Part shown: piece after piece, positions 23,187-34,517 of the stretch
How the letters are laid out: each line of letters starts with the position of its first letter
How positions within the stretch are numbered: the stretch's first letter is position 1
Made by a program: the position numbers and the translations under genes
Notes under the pieces: model-generated
What the model was told of the DNA's origin: nothing
What the model saw: only the letters and a program-made list of their open reading frames with translations
The model's database searches: none
DNA from: Rhyzopertha dominica
Lineage: Eukaryota; Arthropoda; Insecta; Coleoptera; Bostrichidae
Direction: 5' to 3'
Assembly (NCBI GenBank): GCA_025024175.1
Contig: QCXZ01000137.1
Coordinates: 73,222,680 to 73,286,679 of the forward strand
Length of the DNA stretch: 64,000 nucleotides

Positions 23187-24584
23187 CAGGGTGATTTTTT
23201 GAAAACTTCACACCTTAAATAACTTTAAATATAGCAAAAATTTAAAAATTTGCAAAAACAGGTAAACTTTTGTTTGCAGGGGGACAACTTTTGAGATAAG
23301 TTTTTAATNNATAGCGCTTACTCTCTGAGCAGCGTAGACACCCCTTCAAAAATTTTAAATGGAACTACCCATCTTACGATACATCATTTAAAAGCTTATT
23401 ACACAAGGAGTCTTGCCATGTAATTAGTTTTACTATTTTTTACCCATTGACGGGGTAGTGGGTCAAAAAGTGCATTGTAGCAAGTGGCTTATAAAATGGA
23501 ATATTTTGGACTTTTTTTAACAAAATTTATTGTCTTGCAGTTACAATAAAAATTGTCCTTGCTTAAGCCTAAAAAAAACTTGTTAAAAATAATTGTTACA
23601 CCTAAGCAAAATGCCAAAAATACTTAAAATTTTCTTTCGACATTACTTGATATTGCAACTCGACAGTTTATACTGAATTGGCTAAATAATTATTTACTTT
23701 GTGTTTCCAATTTTTTGTTTCAACTTTTTGGCTACTTCTTTGGCACGACCATCTTTTTGTTCACATTCCTTTTTATAAATCGCGTGAAATTTTAAAGTGA
23801 GAGTCCAAGTGATAATGGTTTATTCAACTGCCGAAAGGGTAGAAATAATTTCTATTTACGGTGCTGAGCATAGCTGTGCTCGTGCGTCAGCAAGGGTGTT
23901 TAACGAACGGCACCCCGATAAAAATTATTTCTACCCTTTCGGCAGTTGAATAAACCATTATCACTTGGACTCTCACTTTAAAATTTCACGCGATTTATAA
24001 ACAGGAATGTGAACAAAAAGATGGTCGTGCCAAAGAAGTAGCCAAAAAGTTGAAACAAAAAATTGGAAACAAAGTAGATAATTATTTAGCCAATTCAGTA
24101 TAAACTGTCGAGTTGCAATATCAAGTAATGTCGAAAGAAAATTTTAAGTATTTTTGGCATTTTGCTTCTGTGTAACAATTATTTTTTAACAAGTTTTTTT
24201 AGGCTTAAGTAAGGACAATTTTTATTGTAACTGCAAGACAATAAATGTTGTTAAAAGAAGTCCAAAATATTCCATTTTACAAGCCACTTGCTGCAATGCA
24301 CTTTTTGACCCACTACCCCGTCAATGGGTAAAAAATAGTAAAACTAATTACATGGCAAGACTCCTTGTGTAATAAGCTTTTAAATGATGTATCGTAAGAT
24401 GGGTAGTTCCATTTAAANTTTTTGAAGGGGTATCTACTCCGCTAAGAGGGTAAGCGCTATCCATTAAAAACTTATCTCAAAAGTTGTCCCCCTGCAAACA
24501 AAAGTTTATCTNTTTTTGCAAANTTTTAAATTTTTCCTCTATTTAAAGTTATTTAAGGTGTGAAGTTTTCAAAAAATCACCTGG
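23187..24584. mobile_element. 1.4-kb near-perfect palindromic DNA element
   Basis: The left arm 23187-23850 and right arm 23923-24584 are inverted copies of about 660 bases each, estimated at roughly 95% identity by eye, separated by a 72-base loop. Termini are CAGGGTGATTTTTTG on the left and a slightly mutated counterpart on the right, flanked by TA. The inner end of each arm contains the first codons of a transposase and the loop continues that frame (see next entry). The arms therefore appear to be an inverted duplication of the 5' end of an autonomous element. The few N bases at 23309-23310 and 24418-24523 lie inside the arms, where assembly is difficult. Confidence 0.88.
23816..23949 (+). 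pseudogene. Transposase N-terminus (DUF4817-like helix-turn-helix) in palindrome loop
   Basis: Reading from 23821, the frame gives YSTAERVEIISIYGAEHSC followed by ARASARVFNERHPDK, then runs into the opposite arm and stops at 23949. This matches the short helix-turn-helix domain known as DUF4817, found at the start of IS630-like insect transposases: a YS-x-EKVEII-x-IYGE start and an AR-x-F-x-ERHPD end. The start ATG (23816) is out of frame by one base in this arm, because a T is missing compared with the other arm, where the ATG reads directly into VYSTAERVEII. Only about 36 residues survive; no DDE domain. Confidence 0.6.
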
Positions 24585-25912
24585 TATATTAAACTTAACT
24601 ATTCATTTTAAAATAATGCAGTATCCGCAAATTTGTCTCAATACGATATAACCGCTCATTTTATTGTATAGTACCGGCGTTTTTATGTCAGATTTAAGTT
24701 CCATGCAAAGCCTTTTTACCAACACCCCCTAATGTTGCATCTTAATTTATACATATTGTTTTTTTTTATTGCTATATATGCACTGCTCGAATAAATGCAA
24801 TATACACACTCGTTTCTAAGCATTAATTGCTCCGTTATTTCAGGAGTTACAAACAGGATGAGCTTTATTTTGCTTCTTTTAATTCAAGAACAAAGCGCTG
24901 TACAAGCTACATAATGAACAAGTTCATTTTTGCACAGTAATTAAGTTACCTTGATGAATTGTCGCTCTGCGTGTGTTGGCTAAAAACTAAAGTTAGCGTT
25001 TCCATTTAGGAGTAGTTTTAATTGCTTTATTTAACTTCAACTGCTCGACTTCAAGTACTGTGCATGTCAAATGCTGATCTACTTTGCTGTAGGTGACAAC
25101 GTTTAAATGAAGGTGTAAGGGTTGATTTTTTATTTTCATAATCGCAATGGCTTGTCGTTGATGCGTTGATACAGGCCTTTTAATAGCGAAACCCTTCTAT
25201 GGACCTTAAAAAACTTAACAGTGCATTTATATTTTACACCCCTTCGTTAAGATACGTGTTGTGTACTCATTTATTGATTGATTGATTCGCTCTTTTTTAT
25301 TTTTAACAATTGTAACGACATACCTAAAGGGTTACAGTGGACAAAAGCATTGCTATATGTAGAGGTAGCATAAGACCTTTTTTATTTCTTGTTAAGTACC
25401 CAGGTACACTGAGACCTGTATATTAAAAAACAAAGTGAGGGAAATTGAATTATTAAAACGACCATACGCTATAGACTAGTTAAAACTTTTATTGATCCTA
25501 TAACTGAGACTACTAATACATTTTAGAGGTTTTCTAATCTATATGAATAAATAAAACACTTGGAATTCTTCACAGCGTTAAAATGTACTAGACCGCCTCT
25601 TATTAGGACCACATACACATATAACAATTAATTAATTTAATCTTCGAGGTCGTCACATATTCGAAGTGTTTATTCTAAACTACACAGTATTTTTTTGCAG
25701 TGCAATGCTTACATGACTCTCCAATTTTATTCTAGTATCAAAAAATTCCCATATCTTCGTCTTAACTAACGATAATCAAATCTTGCAAGTGAAGCCTACA
25801 TTATCATTGAATTTTCACTCTTTTTTCTGATTTAGTTCATATAGATTTGGAGTTAACTGGTTTAACGTATTTGTCCGCATATTATAAATATTATAATAGT
25901 TGCTTTTATCGC
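24585..25912. other. AT-rich, no gene seen
   Basis: No coding frame, repeat end or RNA gene recognised. Confidence 0.6.
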
Positions 25913-26013
25913 CTATTTCTATAATCATGTGTAATAATTGTTTTAACGGGTATGCAGCCAATATTTCGTATGAAAAAATTGTTACTCGCCCTGGATGGGA
26001 TCCGAATCGGAAT

Positions 26014-26086
26014 GCCCGGTTGGTGTAATTAGTTAGCACGCTAGAGATTAGTTCTGGAGGTTTCGGGTTCGACTCCCGGCCAGGGC
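26014..26086 (+). other. tRNA-like sequence 1 (not a functional tRNA call)
   Basis: 73 nt. The D-arm region GGTGTAATTAGTTAGCAC resembles tRNA-Gln-type D arms and box A. GGTTCGACTCC is a perfect box B. A 5-bp anticodon stem (CTAGA/TCTGG) and 5-bp T stem can be drawn. The acceptor stem has mismatches and position 33 of the loop is A instead of the universal T, so a working tRNA is unlikely. Confidence 0.6.
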
Positions 26087-26180
26087 GAGTATCTAAAAAC
26101 TTTTTCATTATGGGAGAGAAGCCCAATTAAAATATCTTGTTCGCGTATATTACTCGCCTGGCTGGGATTTGAACTGCAGT

Positions 26181-26253
26181 GCCCCAGTGGTGTAATTGGT
26201 TAGCACGCCAAAGATCCGTTCTGGAGGTCTCGAGTTCGAATCCCGGCCAGGAC
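26181..26253 (+). other. tRNA-like sequence 2 (not a functional tRNA call)
   Basis: 73 nt, about 80% alike to unit 1. GGTGTAATTGGTTAGCAC forms the D-arm/box A part and AGTTCGAATCC is a near-perfect box B. The acceptor stem pairs poorly and position 33 is again A. Probably a pol III promoter relic rather than a translation tRNA. Confidence 0.6.
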
Positions 26254-26335
26254 GAGTACCTAACAATGTTTTCACACAGAAATATTGGTCTGCATACCCG
26301 TTAAAACAATGATTACGCATTATAAATATCGTTGG

Positions 26336-27752
26336 AAATAAAATTGCCCTCAAATGTGATCCTGCTGCGGATATTTGTCAACTGAAAATCAAGGAACATG
26401 TCATAAAGATATTATGGTATGAAAAGAATTCCTCACCTGTTCGAAAGCTAATAATGAAGTGGTAGGGCTTTGTAAAATGCACAATAAACTTACATTCCAA
26501 AAAAACATCTTTTAACTTGAAAAACTATATCTCGTCCCTCTATACACTAAGAGTAGTTCTTGAATACAGTACCATCAAGTGCGCTGAATTCTACAAGAAT
26601 AAATCAGTTTGTACGACTATATTGGGAGGACTAGTAGGAGAGTTTAATGTTGTCCTTTGCAATAACTATATTAATCAACATCGTTTTCTCTAGTAGGGAC
26701 CATGCATACAAGACCAGCCAGGTTACAATTTTGACAAGCATTTTATTCATAATGACATGAACTTTACTTGAAGCCTTCTGAGCTGCTGACTTTGAAACGA
26801 GTAAGATAACCAATTATCTATTCAGGTAAATTAGCTTTCAACTCATGCGCGTGTGTGTGTGTTTTTTTTTTATTTTGACCTACTGGTTGCCTCTCTCCTT
26901 TTACCTCCTTTATTCCTCAATTGCCTGAATGATATCATTCCGCAGGACTGATCCGGATTTCCAGATAATTTTCTCTTAACACAGCCATAACTCCCCTGAA
27001 GGGATAAAATGGGCTTATCGATTTTGTTTGATTGCAGTAATGATGGGTACGTGGAAGCATTTGAACTGATTGCGGTTATTTGCTATTTCCAGTTACACTT
27101 CGCTGGAAGCGTTGATTAGGTTCACTTAATCCCATGGAAAATGAACCGTTTTTCACGGTTCCCGTCCAAGGCCTTATTGTTATTCATCGGTTAAAAAGCC
27201 TTTTGCATGTAAATCAAAGTGCCCTTCAGCCAACAGCCGACGCCGATTCCTAATTAGAAATCGAGTTGTTTTGGGCGCCCGTTCATTGATCGCATATCTT
27301 TTGCAGATTTTAATGTATTTGGCGGAAGGAGACTTCAGACTTTAAAAGATATCTTAAAGATTTTTATCGGGCTATTGTATTCTATTTGAATTTATAACGA
27401 CGGTAATCAGATTATTATATGGCATGTGGAAGTTGCTCCATTGACATATTCAACTGTGTAGGAAGACACTTTACACCTATAAACTAATATATTTCCATAA
27501 ATTTATCTTAAGGACATTAGGTGTGTCGTTATAGGTTCATAATATGCAAGATATTCCATGACGATGGATTTTCACGTCTACCCCTAAATTAAGAAATAAC
27601 GATATAGAAAATTGTCCACATAGCTTTTTGCTATATTCTATATGGCTAAAATGTATTCGTGTTATCCCTTTTTGGATTCTTTGGCAACAGTAAAATTATA
27701 AAAGCGTGCATACTGTAACATCACATAACATTTCTTGGTAAATCGCAATAGT
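26336..27752. other. No gene; possible regulatory patch at 26990-27320
   Basis: A short (GT)n run and T-tract lie near 26850-26871. The patch 26990-27320 has mixed composition with homeodomain-type TAATTAG and an inverted pair (GAACCGTTTTTCACGGTTC, 27141-27159). No coding frame is supported. Confidence 0.4.
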
Positions 27753-28440
27753 TTACGGAATTGGCACCTTTAGGAGCAAATTTCGGAGACCTGGTATGCG
27801 GCATGTTCCGCGTTCTAGTTTGAGTATAACAGGTTCCTCTGTGTTGTTAAATACGTATCTGACTAGTAAATCGATAAACCCTAGATTGTGAGCGCATAGT
27901 GCTTCTGTAAATTTCTTGAATTGATAAAGACTTCTGTTTCTGGACACGATAACTTTACGATCAAGGTTGTCATTCATAGCTTGCCTGTAGTTCTTCCTAT
28001 TATAACACATACTACTAACACTTGTGTGCGCCTTAATATCTTTCCTATATAGATAAAATGTTATGATCTGCAGACTTTAGCATCTGTAAACTCTGAATTC
28101 TTTCAGTTTTAATAGAGTATACTATAATAGTACTGGATGTTTTTGCTACATTTGGAATTGTCTTCCTTAATTCAAGATATTTAATATGTGGTTCCTCCAA
28201 GCGGAAGGAACATAAATTACCTGCACGTTTAACCCAAGTTACTCCCTCAAACAATTTTTTGATTAGGTGTGTCAAGTTGTAAATTGACGGATCACATTTT
28301 GAACACTGCTTGCCTACTTCTCTGTATAATTTTTAAGGTGATTTTATGCACGTGTTATATAACCATTTTTTCAATTACACCTACTTTGATTGTTATTTTT
28401 TATGCTATAGTAGTTGAATTCCTGAGATAATAAAGGCAGA
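27753..28440 (-). pseudogene. Unrecognised coding-like segment, copy 2
   Basis: On the minus strand a frame open from about 28320 to 28048 reads EVGKQCSKCDPSIYN, LTHLIKKLFEGVTWVKRAG, CSFRLEEP and KYLELRKTIPNVAKTSST, matching copy 1 at 12041-12560 at the protein level. A second open frame of 85 residues follows at 28010-27753 (starting MCYNRKNYRQAMND). The CSKC pair followed by a later C suggests a small metal-binding fold. The family is not recognised. It may be an exon of an uncharacterised mobile-element protein or of a duplicated host gene. The upstream boundary near 28440 comes from where similarity to copy 1 fades. Confidence 0.5.
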
Positions 28441-31400
28441 ATGATACAAGAGGATGCGTTACTTTATCGGCTTTCGGTATATCGATTAATCAAAAGAAGT
28501 CATCTGTGTTTATTATGTTTTATTTTCTGAACGTAGCCAGTCCTCCGTCTATATAGTTTCATTCTCTTTCAATGAAGCTTCAGCATTTTCAGCGATTATC
28601 TTAGCATATACTAATACTCCGACTGTCTTTGGTTCGATAATGAAGTGTCCAATTTAAATTTTTAGTTACTAGTTCCGCTCTAATAAGACGAACCGCAAAC
28701 ACTAATAATTCACACCTACTTAACCGTCTGATGTCAGCATGTGCCATTTAACAATTTACTAAGCCAAGCCAACATACAAAGCGTCAATTATGCATTTGGG
28801 ATACCTTATAGCAGTAGTGCCCACTTGCAACCACGTAGTTCATTAGCATTTGTCAGTTGATTGTCCCTTGCCCCTAAAGCTTGCTTTATTTACTGATCTG
28901 ATGGCTTTTCTGCGTAGACTGAACACTTATTGCCTCTCTGCGCGCCCAGTTTACAATGCTATTTGCATTTCCTGCAACCCCTCTTTGCTGAATGATAGTA
29001 AGGCGTAATTCAAGCTAAGGCATTGAGGAAAGATTTCGGAAGATATATATTTAATATATATAATTAACATTATATGCCACAGTTATCTGATATATTCGTT
29101 CTCTTCCAGATGACGAAAGCAAGGCATGGCATTGTCGACTCTAGACCACAAAAATCAACTCCATACTGCTTGTACAAGAAAAGTGAATATTATTTTACAC
29201 TTTACTTGTTATATACGCAATAAATGTTGCTGACGCCTTAAACATTTCTTCCTTGCTGGTTCTGCGCATCTGATGATTGATTTTTACTTTCTACACATTT
29301 TTTATACATGCTCGCGGTTCTAATTGTAAAGCTAGTTCAATATTATCAACGAAGTTCGGTATCTCCTCTCTTCATGCATTCTAGCTTTATATTTCATCTT
29401 GAGGGTGAGTGTGAGAAGTATTGCAAATAACTTATTAATGTTACTCCCTGAGCAGTCTCACAGAGCTCCGGCAAGAACCTTACTTGTCTACTTATTAAAA
29501 TAGAATATTAAGTAGTTAACAGGCACAATAACTCCGGAATGTAGCTTTTCCTATAAGGTATACATTAATCTTTTCCACAAATCGTTTTCGAAATCACAAT
29601 AATTGAAATCTCGTTTAATATTTCAGATATTCGGTTCATAGATAATTAACGGCAAGCTCGCTCAAATTTGCTACCACCGAAACCATGCTGTCACGTCAAT
29701 CAAAGTTGACTTCTCTAGAAATAAGGCAGTTAGTAGCTAAGTACTACTTGGTTAGCATCGGTACTGACAAAACCAATAGAGAAATACGAATTTGTATACA
29801 CGCTTTTTATTTTGGCGGTATCAGGAAATGCAATGCCTTATTCAGAAATGATTTTATATTATGGGACAATTCCTCAATGTTGAAAGCAACTATTCCAGTT
29901 GAGTATATCAAATATTTTACTATTCTAATATAGAAAACTTCGGAAAATTCGCGGCGACATACAATCAGTGCCCCTGTAGGCTTCATATGACACCACATCT
30001 GTCAACTAGAAGCTGCGTATTCACACACGACAGATGGTTAAAAGAGGAAATGAATGTGTATATTACGGCCGTATACAACGTGATTCTGAAAGTGATGTTT
30101 TGAATTAAACTATAGCCCCTCAACAACATATAAAAACAATACAAAATAAAACCCCCTAAATTCAGACCCCATTTGGCGTCACTGACTTCCAAGGCAAATA
30201 CAATCATTAAGGTAAAAAACTTACCGAAGTAAAAGATTGTCCATACAAGCTTGAACTGGAAGCATCATGGAGACTCGCACTTGACTGCTTATCGTATATA
30301 ACTGAACTGTAATCTAGTGCACTGGCTTTCTTTTAATTGACTGCTAAATCGCGACGCGCCTGGATGCTTTTCATTAATCCATGACGTACCTACATTTTCT
30401 CTGCAAATTCAGCCTCTTTTAACTTATACCTAAACCATCGTGAAAAATAGGAATCTGTTATTCTTTTTTTAAATATTACAAAGTATTATAGGTTTAACAT
30501 TCAATTAAATAATCTTTCTGGGTCCCAAGTTCTTCTAATACTAAATAATTATCCAAACTGAGAAATTATTGCAAGTAAAATTGATAATAAATTTTTCGCA
30601 ATTCAATGAATCATTCTGCTCATAGAAACTATAGGGAATAGAGCCGGGCTGATGATATCCAATATATCGAAACTGATGTTTTCTGTTACCTTGATGTAGA
30701 CAACATAACGAACCCCTTTCTTATTTAATATTTTTCTTGAAGTACAGTACAGAGTAGTTACCTTTCATGGGCTAGCAGTAACTAGATGCTCGGAAATTTT
30801 TACTTTTTCTTTTAATAATTTTGCACGACATACCAGGAGGAATCAAAAATCTTTCACTCTTTAATGTGATCTTTAGCTTCTAGATCATAGTATGCTGAAC
30901 ATGGTCTAGTAACCAGACGACCAAACATGTATGAGGATGGTTTCCAAAATTGACAGTTTTATAATAGTTGTGGTGGCAAGTTCTTTTAATTACATTAGAA
31001 ACTTTCAAAACTAACTACATATCAATACGCTTTCACATTTCCGACATCGAGAGAATTATTTGTTACTTTTTATTTTACATTTATTGACATGCAGGTCTTC
31101 CTTTTTTATCAAAACTGCACTTAACTACCGCCTCTAATTTACTGAAAGAATGCTCTTTCGTATGTCTGGAAAAACTACTTTCGTGGCCTTCGGCTATTCA
31201 TTTTGTACGTTAACGCTACGTTGGGCTTGGGTATGCTTCAACCGGACCTTTCCGGTTCGCTATTACATTCAACATCTAAATGGACAGGGCAGTAATTACA
31301 TTTTTTCTAAGCGCTCCAATTAATTACAGAATGGAGTGCGTTATCGGAACGCGCTACTCGAACAAAGGCAGCTTATCAGTCTGGATGCTCCTGTTAAAAA

Positions 31401-34400
31401 AAAAGAAAATTATGTTCCACTATCAAGTTAAAGGCGTATTTAGATGTTACTATAAACTGTTAAGAAATATGGCAACTTTAGTTGGGAGATAAATTTCGTA
31501 TCCTAATCAAAAGCATAATATATTTGTCGGGAACCTATTTTGCAACTAAAGTTTTCCTTAACCAATTCAATTAACGACATTTAATGCTTTTTAATTTAGT
31601 TAGCTACATGTAAAATCTAAAAATCAACAAACTTGATAATAAGTATCGAAAAGCCCGCAGAATGTTCCTGCCCTTAGATATGGCACAAACACTTCAATTT
31701 ACGTAATGTATTACAGTTGGCTACACCCTGGATGTTGTTCTCAAACAAAGCCCTGTCCAGCTCCGCTTTATATTATAGACAGCTTCCAACCTTTTTTGTG
31801 AAGCGGGTCTCCTTATGTATTATATTCACTGCTTGATATCGCTCTACGAATTCTGTCAATAGCCCTTGGCATCAGTTCCCAAAACTATATGGAAACTTGT
31901 AAGGCACGTGCGAGGCTGCTTGACCAATTCCTCTACCAAGCGCTGTCTGTGGTTTAGATTGTATTGGTGTCATCATATATCATATCGTAAAAGAGTAGTA
32001 ACGATTCAGTACATTGTGCAGGTTTAAATAATTCGTGGTCAAACAATACGCGAAGTCTATACTGGCGGATGAAAGATTGTATCTGCTTTCACTGTTAGTT
32101 CAATATTTCCGAGTATATTCAGCAGCGTAAGTATTAATTTTCCAATCTCTTTTTCCAGTTGAATTATTGCCATTAGTCTCGAAATACAAATCGGTATACT
32201 TCGTTCGAGGCAGTCGCATTAGTTTTCAGGAAACAGGAGAGCGAGAATGTTTAATAAAAGGGGAATGAAATACGATTTTCCGACAGTCAAAGTAACGCCA
32301 GCTTAGTTCGAAATAGTTTGAATTACTCGTGTGAAACCTTGATATTGTATTATTCCGACAGCACCAGAAATATTGTTGTTCAGGTTTTAGGTTTGATCTT
32401 TCAAGCTCTTTCAAGTATGCCAAAAAAGGTTAAATTATAAGTGTTGTGACTTTTATTAGCAAGATGTGTACCTAAACATGAACTTTAAATGTACTTAATT
32501 CAATGTTAAAAAATGAAATGAAAACTTTTTACTGGTGTGTTATTGCAGTCACACTGCAGTGAGGATCAAACTTAATCTCGCTCGTTATTACAGTCAGAGA
32601 AAAGTGGAAATATTTCTATTTTTCACTAGATGATCATGGCCTCTGCTATGGCTTTGATAGTAGTAACAGATATTATTGCTTGAACCAAGATAGTAATAAT
32701 CGAAAATAAGATACCCTAGGAGCATAACGCCTCTTGTCTCAACAAACTTTTAGCGTATTATTATAGAGCTTTTAATTAAATGGCAACGGTTAATGGTGTT
32801 GTGTGCTCGTAAAGCTTTGTTGAATCTAAAATATCAAAAAAAAGATTTAATACGCTTCACGTAACGGCCAAAATTGAGATAGGTAAATCCTAAATCAACA
32901 TGGTTACAGCAAGATACGTGTATTACTTTAAATGCTATTGTAAAGAAAGATCATTGTAAATAGTACAAAGAAGAAAAATCCACATTTGATGACCGTTATT
33001 GATTAAACTTTAAAATAATTGATCTAGATATAGAAACACAAACTGATCTAGCACAGTGCCTTGCAGATCAGGAATAATAATACTGGCTGTAGATTCACCG
33101 ATATGAAGGTTTAATCGAAGAAGGTAGTTCTCTCTATTTCCACTAAGCAATAAATTTTCATAAAAATATCGAGCAGCTAATTCTAGAAGTCATTAAGTTT
33201 TGTCTCATTATTCATTTACATTCAGTACCTATACAGCGCATTACTATTTCCTCATTTATGATGTATATTGTCAGAATTGCTGTAATATTACAAAACTAAG
33301 GCGGCTATGGCATTCCTTAAGCTCCACGAAGTCCGTGAACAACCAATTAGTACGCTATCTTCACCCGTGGGAGACTGATTTTGTGAGTGCGGTTTTCGGT
33401 GGTTATAGATTAGCAAAGTTTTTCCACTGGCTGAGGATGTTTACAAGCTTATAGGGTACATCGTTACAAAACAAGAATGCATGTTTCAGTACTATTCATA
33501 CGGTAAATAGGTTTATTGCAAATTTAGCAAATTCACTATCACAAAAATGTTGCGTCACAACTCGAACTACGCCATAGAAGCATTTAGCAAGTTAGAATCA
33601 CAATCGCATTTTTTCCGTGTATGTAGCTTCACTATTAAGACGGTATTAATTATAATTGATATCACCAACTGCTTCTTACAACAATAGGTCTTGTTCACAA
33701 CAACATTCAACACGCGGCTGTAGCCGTATTACCTGCATTCTACTACGTCACTACACTATGTCACTGTAAATAGCGTAATTAGTATTTTCTGTGAGTTAAG
33801 AACTATACAGATTTGTTGGCTCGTTACATTTCACTTCTCCTATTATTATTTATAACAATAGGATTAAAAGTCGTGTTCACAAATACTTGGGGAACAAATC
33901 AGAGTGAAAGTTGATGACATTAAGGCATATATAAATTGTTTCGTGAAAGAAGAACCGACACTTGTTGTACAATATAATTTATTTAACATTTTTGTGCGCT
34001 TAAATAAACAAGTCGATTTGGATTGAACAAATTGAGATTTTATTCTGGATAGTAGTAACTGTTTTATTTTGTAATTCTCTGCATATACGCACCTTCCAGT
34101 TGAGAGCCGTTGGAATTATTTGACGAACAAAATAAGCAATGAACGAATCAGTTTTCAAACGCGTTTGTTTTCGGCGCTATATACTAAAAGGTTTTGAGAA
34201 AAGCGAGATTTTTCTAAACCGTACAAGTAATTTTAGTCCAAAGTGAAAAACTGCGTAGGCCTCAATACCAAGCATCTAGGTGCTTCTTCCTCTAAATAAG
34301 ACACACGATTTTTGATAACATCACTGAAAATAGTGCTATTGTCCCGGAGGAAAATATTTTTATGTACTGCCTGCGATTTTGTTTCTTTCTTTATTAAATT

Positions 34401-34517
34401 TTAGGTTTTTGATCTGGAATTAGCATCTATCGAACTCAAAAGCTTAAATAATAGTATTAAAATTGATCCGCAGTACTTCTCCTACCTAGCTTTCTGAAAA
34501 GCCTTTATTCTAGATTT
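28441..34517. other. Six-kilobase stretch with no recognised element or gene
   Basis: Short open frames (for example 29685-29933, 31280-31492, 33200-33454) have no family features. The patch 31170-31390 is richer in CpG. This is the longest stretch in the first half with no visible transposon end. Confidence 0.5.

Larger units (their letters stand above)
25913..26335. mobile_element. Compound foldback carrying two tRNA-like units
   Basis: An outer arm (about 25913-25983, containing TTGTTTTAACGGGTATGCAG) is repeated inverted at about 26253-26330. Between the arms are two successive units. Each unit begins with an inverted, diverged copy of a tRNA T-arm/acceptor end (25984-26009 and 26151-26176), followed by a complete 73-nt forward tRNA-like sequence. 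The whole is therefore an inverted-repeat structure with two nested hairpins. A 60-base spacer separates the units. It resembles a tRNA-derived SINE that has been internally duplicated and inverted, but the mechanism is inferred. Confidence 0.65.

Noticed and set aside
26014..26253. Two functional tRNA genes
   Set aside because: Length and promoter boxes fit, but acceptor stems are mismatched and the loop position before the anticodon is A in both, so they are better read as tRNA-derived repeats.
25815..26353. Minus-strand frames containing TRPGRESNPKPPE and TRPGRDSNSRPPE
   Set aside because: These peptides are antisense translations of the tRNA-like box B/T-arm region and are a well-known false protein prediction.
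33200..33454. 84-codon frame
   Set aside because: No family features and no splice or repeat context; chance length for this composition.
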